In this document: positions 45,456 through 55,923 of the stretch, one piece after another
How positions within the stretch are numbered: the first letter of the stretch is position 1
Layout of the letters: each line of letters starts with the position of its first letter
Assembly: GCA_009746045.1 (NCBI GenBank)
Contig: RPFO01000175.1
Coordinates: 186,001-250,000, forward strand
Reading direction: 5' to 3'
DNA from: Mesostigma viride
Taxonomy: Eukaryota; Streptophyta; Mesostigmatophyceae; Mesostigmatales; Mesostigmataceae
DNA: 64,000 nt
The notes under the pieces: model-generated
Told to the model about the DNA's origin: nothing
The model's input: the letters and a program-made list of their open reading frames with translations, nothing else
Databases searched by the model: none
Made by a program: the position numbers and the translations under genes

Positions 45456-46642
45456 GTCATACCCTCCCTCCCTCCCTCCCTCCCTCCCTCCCTCCCTCCC
45501 TCCCTCCCTCCCTCCCTCCCTCCCTCCCTCCCTCCTCCCTCCCTCCCTCCCTCCCTCCTCCTCCCTCCCTCCCTCCCTCCCTCCCTCCCTCCCTCCCTCC
45601 TCCCTCCCTCCCTCCTCCCTCCCTCCCTCCCTCCCTCCCTCCCTCCCTCCCTCCCTCCCTCCCTCCCCCTCCCTCCCTCCCTCCCTCCTCCTCCCTCCCT
45701 CCCTCCCTCCCTCCCTCCCTCCCTCCCTCCCTCCCTCCCTCCCTCCCTCCCTCCCTCCCTCCCTCCTCCTCCTCCCTCCCTCCCTCCCTCCCTCCCTCCC
45801 TCCTCCTCCCTCCCTCCCTCCCTCCCTCCCTCCTCCCTCCCTCCTCCTCCCTCCCTCCCTCCCTCCCTCCCTCCCTCCCTCCCTCCTCCTCCCTCCCTCC
45901 TCCCTCCCTCCCTCCCTCCCTCCCTCCCTCCCTCCTCCCTCCCTCCCTCCCTCCCTCCCTCCCTCCCTCCCTCCCTCCTCCCTCCCTCCCTCCCTCCCTC
46001 CCTCCCTCCCTCCCTCCCTCCCTCCCTCCCTCCCTCCTCCTCCCTCCCTCCCTCCTCCCTCCCTCCCTCCCTCCCTCCCTCCCTCCCTCCCTCCCTCCCT
46101 CCCTCCCTCCCTCCCTCCCTCCTCCCTCCCTCCCTCCCTCCTCCCTCCCTCCCTCCCTCCCTCCCTCCTCCCTCCCTCCCTCCTCCCTCCCTCCCTCCCT
46201 CCCTCCCTCCCTCCCTCCTCCCTCCCTCCCTCCTCCCTCCCTCCCTCCCCCTCCCTCCCTCCCTCCCTCCCTCCCTCCCTCCCTCCTCCCTCCCTCCCTC
46301 CCTCCCTCCCTCCCTCCCTCCTCCCTCCCTCCCTCCCCTCCCTCCCTCCCTCCCTCCCTCCCTCCCTCCCTCCTCCCTCCCTCTCCCTCCCTCCCTCCCT
46401 CCCTCCCTCCTCCCTCCCTCCCTCCCTCCTCCCTCCCTCCCTCCCTCCCTCCCTCCCTCCCTCCCTCCCTCCCTCCTCCCTCCCTCCCTCCCTCCCTCCC
46501 TCCCTCCCTCCCTCCCTCCCTCCCTCCCTCCCTCCCTCCCTCCCTCCCTCCTCCCTCCCTCCCTCCTCCTCCCTCCCTCCCTCCCTCCCTCCCTCCTCCC
46601 TCCCTCCCTCCCTCCTCCTCCCTCCCTCCCTCCCCCCTCCCT
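45290..46642. repeat. Compound microsatellite (CA)n-(CCCA)n-(ACGC)n-(CCCT)n
   Basis: Blocks in order: CA (45,295-45,322), CCCA (45,336-45,382), ACGC (45,394-45,453), a GCAGTCAT joint, then about 1.2 kb of CCCT with CCT trimers. The same order and the same joint recur at 62,502-63,303. Frames through it (SLPP, EGGR) are not genes. Confidence 0.97.
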
Positions 46643-47871
46643 CATTCATACACCCGTTCATTCATGCATGCAGCCGCTCATCATTAACACGCCTCCGTTG
46701 GGAAACTCACGGGGTATGAACTATGAAACGGGCGGTAAGAAAGGAAGAAGGAGCCGCCTCCCCAACATGCCGCGCCCGGCAAAGGCAGCGATGGGCCGTC
46801 CAGGAGGGAAACACTGCGCTTTGCCTTGTACGCCGGGGTGCGCAGGCGACGTGCGGGCACTGTTGCGTGTAAATTTGCCTGCCCGCCCCAGTCCTTCTCG
46901 GAACGCCTCCCCAGAGCATGCCGTCATGGTAAGAGCTCTTTTCGCCCGTCGCCGGAAGCTTAAAACACAAGAATACGCCGGTTAATGACCAGAAAATGGG
47001 GGGTTGTCGACGTTATAAACCAGTAGCTGTGGTTTTTCCCGCACCCCGAGCACACTCCGGACGGGGCCAACAAGCCCCGCCCGCAGGATAAACACCGGGC
47101 GATGTTGCTGCGCCCAAGGGAAGTCATATAGCTGCAAGAAAAGACGTAAAAGCGATTAAAAGCACGACATACAGTGTTGCCCCTGTCAGCGCTCCTATAA
47201 TTCTCACTTTTTCGCGGAAGGGGCGTAAAAATGGGAAACGCAAAATTAAGGGAAATCCATCGCTGGGTTTCTTTGAAATGATGTTAGGAACTGGTAGAAT
47301 GTGTTCATGACAGCCGAGAGCATGTTTTTCCTGTCTGTGTTTTACCTTGCACACACACGGGTCGGGCCGGTTGGTGTGCAAAACGCCCGCCTGCTGCCCA
47401 CGTGCCCTCGCTGCAGAAAAAAAAGAAACTGTTTTTCAGGTTTTTTAATGTACGATACTTTTCCTTATGTAATCAACGTCCGAACAAGCGAAATAACGTC
47501 CAAAATGGTTGCGTATTAATCAGCTCGCAATAAATTTTCGCGTCACCATAGCCGTGCACACCGAATTTCAGTCAACATTGCACGCGCGCACCGAATTTCG
47601 TCAACTTTCGCGCGGGAATTACGGGGGCGTGCAAGGCGCGGCGCCGGACTGATGTGGTTCCATCGTACGGTTACGGATACGGTCCATGACAACTCCTTGT
47701 ACGGTGTGTGAAATCCCTCGTACGGGCGACAAAATTCCTTCATACGGTCCATGACAACATCCTACAGTTTCGGTTCTCTCAGTTTCCGTTACTCAATTTT
47801 AGGCACCGCGCAGTGGTTCGACGGTACTTGGGCACCAAAAAGGACTGAACCGGTCGCGAAAAATATACCCC
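46643..47871. other. No gene supported (right inner part of the 20-kb element)
   Basis: A plus-strand frame of 105 codons (46,668-46,985) lacks recognisable features. Subterminal 47,640-47,780 has repeated TACGG words and two copies of ATACGGTCCATGACAAC. Confidence 0.4.
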
Positions 47872-47911
47872 CAAACACAGCCATTTTCGATGAGTGTGGT
47901 GGGGTATTGCT
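47872..47911 (-). repeat. Right terminal inverted repeat of the 20-kb element
   Basis: Perfect reverse complement of 27,903-27,942. The LTR sequence CTCTCTCGTGCTCACTAGG resumes a few bases outside. Confidence 0.95.
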
Positions 47912-47959
47912 ATGAACTCTCTCGTGCTCACTAGGTTCGACCCTAGTCGGCACGCTACA
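47912..47959 (-). repeat. Gypsy 5' LTR, outer piece
   Basis: Holds the LTR start TGTAGCGTGCCGACTAGGG (minus strand, from 47,959). It matches 10,385-10,431 of the 3' LTR and is followed on the plus strand by the GGAGG target duplicate. Confidence 0.92.
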
Positions 47960-48569
47960 GGAGGCCCTGGCCCTCGGCATGCATGGCAAGGCCCCCACCC
48001 ACACTCCGCCTCTTAGACGACACTGAGGTCAACTACCCTCCTTCTTCAGGCCGCTTCAAGCTGCTCGGCAGTTGGCTTCCCGACTGCAAGGACGACATGA
48101 CGACACGGATCAGCATGGCGTGGGCGCGCCTCCAATGACCACCGCCGCTGGTGGAGCAACCCTGCCCTACCCCGGATCGTCAAGCGTGACCTCTTCAAGG
48201 TCGTCATTCTCAGTGACGATCCTGACCTACGGCGCCGAGACCTGCACCGGTGTGGACACTGACACAGGATCGAGCTGGAGCAACGACTCGACGGCACCGT
48301 CACCAAGATGCTGCGCAAGGCCCTTATAACATCCCCTTTGGTTTGCACATTAGTAATGAGGATTTGTACGCCGATTTGCCCTATGTTTCCCACATTATTA
48401 GGCACAGGCGCCTGGGCCTAGCCGGGCACCTGGCCCGCACAGATCAGGTAGATACATCAGATAGACTAGCTGGCACCAAGCCCGCCCAGCCTGGGCGCCT
48501 ATATGTCCTCACCTGGCGTGCCCCAGGCCGCGCGCGGCAGGGCCGCCACCCGTGGACTTTTCGTGATAG
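47960..48569 (+). pseudogene. LINE-A, piece 2 (RT C-terminal region)
   Basis: Continues the LINE reading broken at 9,713. Recognisable blocks are KTEALALG, LLGSWLPDCKDDMTTRISM, LTYGAETCT, NEDLYADLPYVSHIIRHRR and GLAGHLARTDQVDTSD, matching the same blocks in the LINE at 56,299-57,318. Several frame breaks (near 48,025, 48,175 and 48,320) make it a pseudogene. It is interrupted at 48,569 by a solo LTR. Confidence 0.88.
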
Positions 48570-49264
48570 TGTAACGAACCCATCCGGGTCGTGCGAAAGA
48601 TCCTATTGTTAAGGTAGGTTATTACCGGTTTCTTGGCTAACCACGACCACTCTTTGGGAGTGGGATTAACGGAACAGGCGTGGCTTTAGGCCTGTTATGG
48701 CTCACGATGATTAATATTGCATTAATCTACACAACCTACATTTAGGATAGAGCTACCAAATGCAGTTGGAATTATGCCCCAGGTTCAGATAGGTGATAAC
48801 ACACTCTTCATTCCGAACCAAGAGGACGAGACTCTTGTCCTCGGACCAATTTCACCTAGGTCTGCCACCAAGCTAGTGGCATGCAAGAGGCGCCGACATG
48901 GCGCCGACCTTCCAGAGAACTCCGAAACATGCAGTCCACACAAGATCCTCGGGTCGACATCGGCCCTCGCCAGGCTACAGACTAGTCACGCATGAGTAAA
49001 ATATCTCAACCAGCTATAATAAAGTACGCAGCGCGGCGCGATCGACTGCATCGGCCCCTAGAAGATCGCATACATCAACCTAGGCCCAAAATTACTGGTC
49101 CGAATCACACAAACTATCATAGTTCCATACAAAAGTCTTGACCAAGGGACAATTCCCAAATTAAGTCCCGAAATGAGTCCCAAAGTCCTACGGACTATGA
49201 CAACAAGCCAAAATACATAATTTATTCCATTGTTGCGCCCGTTCCAAGGGTCGGGCACGCAACA
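48570..49264 (-). repeat. Solo LTR of a gypsy relative
   Basis: 695 bp flanked by GATAG (48,565-48,569 and 49,265-49,269). On the minus strand it starts TGTTGCGTGCCCGACCC and ends GGGTTCGTTACA, resembling but not identical to the start and end of the LTR at 9,714-10,431. No internal coding region remains, so it is probably an LTR-LTR recombination product. Confidence 0.82.
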
Positions 49265-49269
49265 GATAG

Positions 49270-49540
49270 ACTCGGCATGGACAATGATGTGCTACACTAG
49301 ACTTGACGGGCTCACACCCGGGCAGCCTCCTGGTTTGTCTGTAATATGGAGGCAGATCGATGGTGCGCAAGGATAGATGGCAAGTAGTGATGAAGGAGAC
49401 CACCCCCAAGTCTGTGGGGGCTCCGCGTGTGACCGCGTATGGCATTCATAGCGATTCGGGCCGCGGTGCCCACACCCCTGTAACTAGGACCTACCATAGC
49501 TTACACCATCCATTCCATCCCATGTTCCCGGCCCTCCCAC
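49270..49540 (+). pseudogene. LINE-A, piece 3 (3' end)
   Basis: Follows the GATAG duplicate. A short frame contains VRKDRWQVVMKETTPKSVG, in the position and style of a LINE C-terminus. The end point is uncertain. Confidence 0.5.
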
Positions 49541-50109
49541 TGAGGACTTATGCTCACGTGACGCAGTCACGTGTCTATCAATTAATTAATTAATACCTTT
49601 GTATACACAAGCCGTACTACTGTACTCGAAGACCGCTATAGGGGTTCAGTTTCTCAACTGAAGTAAAACCCATGACCCGGCAAACTAAATTTGGTATGCC
49701 GGCCATTCGGCTTAGCCCCTTCATAAGTTACTATAATAGTAGACTCAAACGCGCACGAAATGAACTGTAGCCCGGCCGGCTACCGTCTCATGTCGGTCAG
49801 CCGGAACCGCCAAATCATGAATGGCCACGAGCTGCAGAGTCGGGCCATATCAGGACATCCGGAGGGCCGGGGGTGATGGCTCGTCAGGCATGTACGTGCA
49901 CGCTACTAGTCAGCTTGTTAACGCAATTTAGTTACTCAGTTCGTAGTACGTGCTATGATACGTAACTACGTTACTACGTCGGTAGCCGGCCAGCTATCAT
50001 GACCGACGTGCCCACTAGTAAACCGGCTGATTGCCGACTGATTGACTGCGTAAGTAGCCGCCATGTTTGAAGTCCTCACTTGGCAGCTGCCGGCTCCCCA
50101 GGCTCCACG
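49541..50109. other. No gene seen
   Basis: Mixed sequence with a short ATTAATTAATTAAT run near 49,580. Nothing coding is supported. Confidence 0.45.
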
Positions 50110-50900
50110 GCCGACGACATCAACAATTAAACGCATTGGCCAGGCCTGGGCGGCCGGCCCTCCGCCGCCTTCAAGCCGACAGGTTCTGGACCTGCCGCTA
50201 CCTGAGTGAGTGGCGCAAGCGCATTCGAGTTCAAGGCCTTTGTCCTCAGCATACTTCTTTACGGCTGCGAGGCGTGGACCCTGAACAGGGTGCTCACCAA
50301 GCAGCTCGACAGCACCGTCATTACAGAATTGTTGTACGTCAGTAACGTCACATCCTAGGCGTCCGCTACGAAGAGCGCCGCACCCGGGCGGAGCTCTACT
50401 GCAAGCTCCCTCCGGTCACCCATACCATCCGACACCGCCGGCCAATGATCTTGCTCGCACCAGACCACTTGAGTGACTACCGATGTGGGCCCGGCCGGCC
50501 AACCAGGTAGACATCGATCTCCTCCTATGGCAGGGCCCATGCCCCCTGGTCCCCACGCAACCCACTGGCCGACTTCGGCACGCGCTCCGCACCGACTCGG
50601 CGCGACACACACTTATTATGTGACACAACTGAAGCTTGAGGATGCAGGGCTTGAATTGAGGGACTTATTAATTCCTTACTACTAGTCTCCGTGCCCGCAT
50701 GATTCACAAGGAGAAATGGGCTGCCATTAATTGTGATAAGCACCTCCCTGAAGGCTACGATCCTGTTGTCTCCTCACGGCCCATTGCTATTATTAGCCAG
50801 GTAGAGTTTGATGCCCCTTAGGATAGCAGCTACACTACCGCCTCCTCTGCCATTACAATAGAGGACAGCTCGGATGAAGAGGATTATATCCTCGTCTAGT
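50110..50900 (+). pseudogene. LINE fragment, RT C-terminal to 3' end (different LINE)
   Basis: Translated blocks in order: FKAFVLSILLYGCEAWTLN, LGVRYEERRTRAELYCKLP, VTHTIRHRRPM, then RMIHKEKWAAIN and a final acidic SSDEEDYILV followed by TAG. Frames change at least twice (near 50,330 and 50,640), and a TAG interrupts at about 50,820. The style matches LINE C-terminal regions, but the wording differs from LINE-A and LINE-B. Confidence 0.7.
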
Positions 50901-51367
50901 AGTATATTATCAAGGAGAAAAATAGTCTAGTAGTATATGGGTGGGGCATTATATATTAAACATGACTCCGTGGGGAGCCGGGAGATCATGTAGCACGTAT
51001 TCCCTTGCTTGATGGATGGAGGTGAGCAAAGCCGCGAAACCTAACTAAGCTAACTCTAAGCTAATCTAGAAAATCCTAACTACTCTTCTCAGCAAAGCAC
51101 CCCTTCCTCCAGGGGGGGGAGGGGCTTCAGTGCCCACGCTGTCGTGTGGGCCAGGTGGACAATGGTCTGCCGGCACCTCTTCTAATTGTTCTGCATTGCA
51201 GTCCAACCAAGAGAGAGGGAGGAAATACCGTGTTCAAACTGGGCTGGGACCACTAGGTCGGCCAGCAACAGCTGTGTATAGTTCATCATGGCAGGTTCAC
51301 CAATCTTTGTGGGAACTGATGTCTTTTGGGGCCAGGCCAGGTCAGGATAATATGCCGCCCTGGTTGG
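50901..51367. other. No gene seen
   Basis: Intergenic. Contains TATTATCAAGGAG and AGTATATGGG repeats near 50,910-50,955, and ordinary sequence up to the hAT element. Confidence 0.4.
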
Positions 51368-52749
51368 CCAGGTTGTGAAATACGTCGGTACGTCAAATAC
51401 GTCGGCCTCCAAAATACGGGTATATACGTAGACCCTGGCAGAATACGTCGGCTTGAATACGGCAAAATACGACAGTGTGCAATTCGGCCTTTAGAGCATG
51501 GTTATGAATGGGCCTTTTGGGTTTGAGGCTTTAGGGTATAGCTATGCAATATGGTTCCCACTCATGGCAAGGTGCAGTCAAGTCAGAACACTGACAACCA
51601 TTACCATGCATGAATGAGACAACGAGCTATCAAATCTGATCATCCTATATCAAAATGGGTCATGAATGAATCACTAATTGCCTTGTCTTTTGCTTCTGAA
51701 GAAGTTTGCCTGCCAGCAGCCACCGACTGGGAGCAGTGATCAGCCCTTTGTACTGCATGACTCAGGCCGGAAATCATCGCCTTGAAAGAGCGGCTCTGAG
51801 CCGCGTGAAAGGAAATTGCGTTCTCAACAAATAAGTTGGCCACCAGGAGCTGGCACTCCTCTTCGTTTGTGGGGTTCACAAACCTCGTGATTGTCTGCTG
51901 GCGAGGATCACCTGCAATGGCCGACCCCGAAGCAAGGCCCTGGCCGCTCTCCGCCACTGCCCTGAAGCTCAGGTGCCGCTGCTTCTTCGCCTTCAGCCCG
52001 GCCTTCTTGCCCACCACTCCTGGAATTCTAGCTTCCGTTTCTGCCCAATCTTTGCGTCAGGGCAGGCGTCTATGCCCTGCCCTGCGATGCTCGCAAAATG
52101 TGCGCGCATCCTGGTCGCACTGATCTGCTTGCCATCGCCACTGGTAAAATTGTGGCCGCAAAATGAGCAGCTAAACTTGACCTGCGAAACCGTATTCCCC
52201 AGAGCATCCTTCACCGTGACAGTCTTTTTTTCTACAAATTTATGCTCCGGCACTTTGTGTGGCATGGCTGCAAAAACACGTTTGACAACTAGCACAAAAT
52301 CCGATGGCACACCGCCATGCAATATTCATCATACAGGCTATATTACGTGCCACACGTTCCCAACACAGCTGGCATTTTCATCTTGCTGGCACTCTCTCCG
52401 TGTATGGACATTTCAGTTAGCTTGCCAACTGCCAAGTCATTATGTCAGTCAGTCAGTAAGGTTATTCTTGCACAAGTCATTATGAACTGGAGTGACTGGA
52501 CTCAGGACTGACGAAAAGCCTAGTTCGTAGTAATCGAGCCTAGTTTGCATAGTAGAAGATCTTGGGGGAGGTAGGCGCCGCGCCACGTTCCGGCTGGCCT
52601 CGCGCCAAGCACTGCCCCGGCTCGAACCTCGAAAACTGCCTAAGTCCAAATCACGTATTCGGGACCAAATACGCGTATAATACGTCGGGGCCCAAAAAAC
52701 GCGTATTGCCGTATTTATTTTGACAATACGCACGTATTTCACAACCTGG
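51368..52749 (-). mobile_element. hAT transposon remnant
   Basis: Terminal inverted repeats CCAGGTTGTGAAATACGT are found at both ends. The flanking 8-bp sequences CTGGTTGG (51,360-51,367) and CTGGTTAG (52,750-52,757) match at seven of eight positions. Subterminal parts are full of AATACG/CGTATT words, as in the hAT at 25,784-27,311. Only an N-terminal transposase piece remains. Confidence 0.85.
51640..52322 (-). pseudogene. Truncated hAT transposase (BED finger)
   Basis: Starts in 52,322-51,993 with a BED-like finger (FSCSFCGHNFTSGDGK, His in MRAHFASIAGQG). It shifts one base near 52,005 and continues in 52,017-51,640 (ITRFVNPTNEEECQLL; LFVENAISFHAAQSRSFKAM). The catalytic domain is missing. 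The layout is the same as at 26,200-26,991, but the sequence is clearly diverged. Confidence 0.82.
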
Positions 52750-52757
52750 CTGGTTAG

Positions 52758-53595
52758 TTGGGGCATGACGCAGACGATATTGGTCTGTTTGTTTAACTGC
52801 CTTTCGTGTAATTTTTTTTCTAATCAGATCAGCATAGTACATACAGTCCGTGGGGTTGTGGGTGAACCCTGGGTATGTATGCCCCTAAAAGCCAGTCAGG
52901 CTCCCGGAGAAGTCTTCATATTCTCCTGTCTGGGCTATCGGGGGTTAGCATGCAGCCTGCCCCCACACCCGTCATCATGGCCGTCGAGCGTACAGTCGTC
53001 TTGGATCCGGACTGAGTCCGGATGACGCGGAGTTGCTATATCTGCGACTTCAGACCTGGGCGAGTGAGTCCGGCGCGCCACTTGCCTTAATTCGTGGGTG
53101 AAGTATCGGCGTAGAAAAGTACCTCAACGGGGACTCCGTGGCATGCCTTCTGTGCATCTTCACGTACGCACTTACTGATTGACTTATTAAGTGAGTTTTG
53201 TGTGTATCCACCGCTCCTATGCTACGAGCCAGGAGGTAGCATGGCTGACAACGGAGGCTGCTCATAACTTTCACGTAATTTGGGCACCAAATCCGGCCGT
53301 GAATATCACAATTAACCCCTCAACCGTCTTTGACTCGTGACTAAAATGAGTCACGAGTTGCACAGTATGCCACAGGTGCCCCCATTCAGCCTAATTATTT
53401 TTTCTAGACCATACTAGGAACCAAGCATAACCATATTAGGGCCCACCTGGGGGTATAGTGGGTGGTCCCAGTGCTAGCCCCCCCTGCTCTATAAATAGCC
53501 CCCCCCCTCAGGGGGGTACGGTGAGTGCGCGCGGTGACACCCTTATAATGGATGATAGACCCCTATCCTCAATGAGTTGACCCTGGGGTTGGTTT
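52758..53595. other. No gene supported
   Basis: Includes a near-palindrome at 53,329-53,360 (GACTCGTGACTAAAATGAG and complement) just after TTAACCCC, and a TATAAATAG next to C/G runs at about 53,490. These could be a transposon end and a TATA box, but there is no supporting partner. Confidence 0.35.
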
Positions 53596-53599
53596 TGTA

Positions 53600-54220
53600 G
53601 ATAGATTTTTTAGTTAGGATGGGATACAAACACTAAAAATTGTAACTCCCCCAGGGACCCATCAGCTGGTGCTAAAAATAACTGGTGACTATTTTGAGTC
53701 GCGAGTTTTGGGGGGGCTAAAATAGGCATCCTAGTGCAGTTTTGAACATGGAAACGATAGGTAAGCATGGAGTATGGGCAAACATGCATGCTAACACTTA
53801 TTCCAACCTGTGTGCCACCAATACCTGCCATAACCACTGCAGGTCCCTGCCGGATATGATTGGAGACGACTACGCGCGGGCCGCGAACACGGGGTTCACA
53901 TCCTTATCATGCATGATGGAGCACGTATACCTTGGATTTCACCCTAGTATTTCAGGGGGGACTGCAACTGTACCCAAGCACTACATCCAAACACTTACAT
54001 GTCTTGTTTCACCCAGGGACCCACAAGATAATGCAAAAAATAGCTGGTGACTATTTTGAGTCACCAGTTTTGGGGGGGCTAGAATAAACATCCTAGTGCA
54101 GTTTTGAACATGGAAATGATAGGTAAGCATGAAACATGCATGATTATGTTTATTCCTGCCTATGTGGCACAAATATATGCCACAATAAGCGTAAATGCTT
54201 GCAGACCCGCTGATACTGTG
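53600..54220 (+). repeat. Tandem duplication, about 361-bp period, 2 copies
   Basis: Phrases such as GGTGACTATTTTGAGTC, CATCCTAGTGCAGTTTTGAA and ATGATAGGTAAGCATG-like words occur in the same order in both halves (about 53,600-53,850 and 53,990-54,220). Similarity is high but imperfect; the part between is less conserved. Confidence 0.85.
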
Positions 54221-54620
54221 GTACTTATTTTTACATGCATGATGGACCTTGCACACAAAGTCAAAACATCCCAGCACTCCTAGATAAATTAGTGACCAAG
54301 GGACCATGCATGCAGTAACACTGAAAATTGCCAACTAGAAATAGGTGGCACTGTGACCATCACGGAGCAGATTTTCAAACTGCACAAGTTATGCATAAAC
54401 ATGAAAGCTAATAAGACATGACCATGAAACAATAACCCATGCAGGCTAACAACATGAAACCAAATAACACATGCACAGGTGGGTCCATGAAACAATAACA
54501 CACACTTCAAACCATGCCGGCCCATGGTGATACACGGCGCGCATGAGCGCGGGCAGGAAAGGCCAAATGCCATGCCACGTAGGCAACAAATGCTAGCATT
54601 CTTAGTCAGCCTCCGTAGGA

Positions 54621-55923
54621 CTATATCCCAGGCGGACATGCTCCGCCCTGAGATGGCGGCGCCGCGCCACCCCCTTGAGCTTCCGGGTGGTGGCTGCTGC
54701 CCCTCGTGGTAGTGGCGCCCTTGAAATTCTTGGCGCATTCGCCACGCTGGGAGAGGCGCTGCCATACCCGCTGCTTCGTCACGTTGAAGTCCAGCCCCTC
54801 CACCTGCCCGGAGTGGAAGAGGCCGAAGCAGTTCCGCTCGCTGTTGCTGCAGAACGCCATGTCACAGTGCTCGCACATGACCGAGGTCTTGTGCTTCCTG
54901 CCTTGCGCGCAGCACAGTTGGCACAGCACCTGCTCCACCCAGACATTTGCCCATCTCATGCATTGTTAAGGGGTGCCACTCACGCCCACCTGGCTTGCCC
55001 GCCCCCTTGAGCTCAGCATAGTCGTTGGTCTCCTTGACAATCTTGGCCACGACATCACGTTGGGACCAGAAAAGGGAGAACAGCCCGAGGGGCCCAAACT
55101 TGAGCTGGACAGGGGAAAGGTTTTGATAGCAGGCGGTACCCGTCATCGGCGACAGCACCGGAGTATCGGGAAAAGGAAACACACCTGGCTTGCCGAAACC
55201 AGATTTCCAGACAGTCTCGGCTGGCTCCTCAGTGGCAGGCGTGTCGTTAGGAAAAAGCGAATCATCGAGCTCAGCCTCACCGCTCGGCACCGGACCCTCC
55301 GCACCCTTCTGGTAAACAAAGTCGCCATCGGAAGCGTCCGAGACAACGCTCTCGCTGGCCGCCGCCTTGGTCTGACGGCGCCTTTTCGGGGCGTGGCTGA
55401 TGGCTGGGTTCTTCTTCGGGTTGCCGACAGCGCGCTTCCCCGGCTCGCGTCGCTTGACCGGTGTGGGCAGCTCGATATCCTCGGATTTGTCGTCGTCGTC
55501 CTCGCCGGCGTCAGAATCGCTATCCTGGCCCTGCTCGCTATCATCGTCACTGCTACCTGCCGTTGGGACCTTCCTGGCTGCGCATTCTTTCACTAGAGCT
55601 TTGTACTCATCTGAGCTGCACGAATATATGAAAATCTGCTCATGGGTGAATGGGTACGTGAGCTTGTCGTCCGGGAAATAGCACCGTGCACCATCTCCGG
55701 AACTGTTCACTGTCACTATACCTTGCCCGGCAAACGTACCTCGCTGTGTTTTTCCCCATACTGCTCTATCGCCCAGTCTAGTCCGAACTTTTCCACAGGC
55801 ACTGCCATGAAAATGCCCTTCTTTACCTTGAAAGTCCGTATATCTGCCTGCATTTCGTCCGCCATGTCTACGTCCGCGCTCCCCCCTTTTTTCGCATCCT
55901 TCGTTTTCGTACGTTTTTGTCAT
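54621..55923 (-). pseudogene. PiggyBac-like transposase lacking its catalytic domain
   Basis: The N-terminal frame (55,923-54,862) has a basic start, an acidic Ser/Asp tract (SSDDDSEQGQDSDSDAGEDD) and the entry block of the piggyBac-type domain (DVVAKIVKETNDYAEL; REWHPLTMHEMGKCLG). Right after this, in another frame (54,959-54,621), comes a C-terminal Cys/His finger typical of piggyBac (CQLCCAQGRKHKTSVMCEHC then CFGLFH). The DDD catalytic core of several hundred residues, expected between them, is absent, and the two parts overlap within about 100 bp near 54,950. This is an internal deletion derivative. TTAA-bounded ends were not identified. Confidence 0.65.

Larger units (their letters stand above)
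27903..47911. mobile_element. Giant (20.0 kb) DNA transposon with cargo genes
   Basis: The ends are a perfect 40-bp inverted repeat starting AGCAATACCCCACCACACTC (27,903-27,942 and 47,872-47,911). Flanks read AT on both sides (27,901-27,902 and 47,912-47,913), compatible with a 2-bp target duplication; the uninterrupted 3' LTR has a single AT at that place. Outside the ends, the LTR reading resumes without loss. Contents: BAH-like gene (+), heptamer array, small ORF (+), transposase-like gene (-), LINE-B 3' end, zinc-finger gene (-), 185-bp tandem repeats with a LINE fragment, lysine-rich gene end (-), and microsatellites. AT duplications occur in ISL2EU elements and AG-starting ends in Polintons, but no matching core proteins (for example a DNA polymerase B) were seen. 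Confidence 0.88.
9714..47959 (-). mobile_element. Chromodomain Ty3/gypsy LTR retrotransposon with three nested insertions
   Basis: Complete element on the minus strand. Its LTRs end in TGTA...TACA and it is flanked by GGAGG at 9,709-9,713 and 47,960-47,964. Reading leftwards: 5' LTR (47,959-47,912, 27,902-27,320 and 25,783-25,708), primer site, 1.5-kb leader, gag, pol with protease, RT, RNase H, integrase and chromodomain, a third ORF, polypurine tract and 3' LTR. Removing insertions at 17,504-22,362, 25,784-27,311 and 27,903-47,911 leaves about 11.8 kb, large for gypsy because of the long leader and third ORF. Single-base shifts and stops break gag, pol and ORF3, so this copy is probably inactive. 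The protease-RT-RNase H-integrase order and C-terminal chromodomain place it in Ty3/gypsy chromoviruses. Confidence 0.93.

Noticed and set aside
45146-46687. Long SLPP/EGGR frames
   Set aside because: Produced by (CCCT)n; the same applies at 4,154-5,058 and 62,690-63,694.
27903-47911. Polinton/Maverick or endogenous giant-virus segment
   Set aside because: Size and AG-starting ends fit, but no DNA polymerase B, packaging ATPase, capsid protein or retroviral-type integrase was found between the ends.
53313-53360. PiggyBac terminal repeat (TTAACCCC followed by a palindrome)
   Set aside because: No matching opposite end was found on the other side of the piggyBac-like gene.
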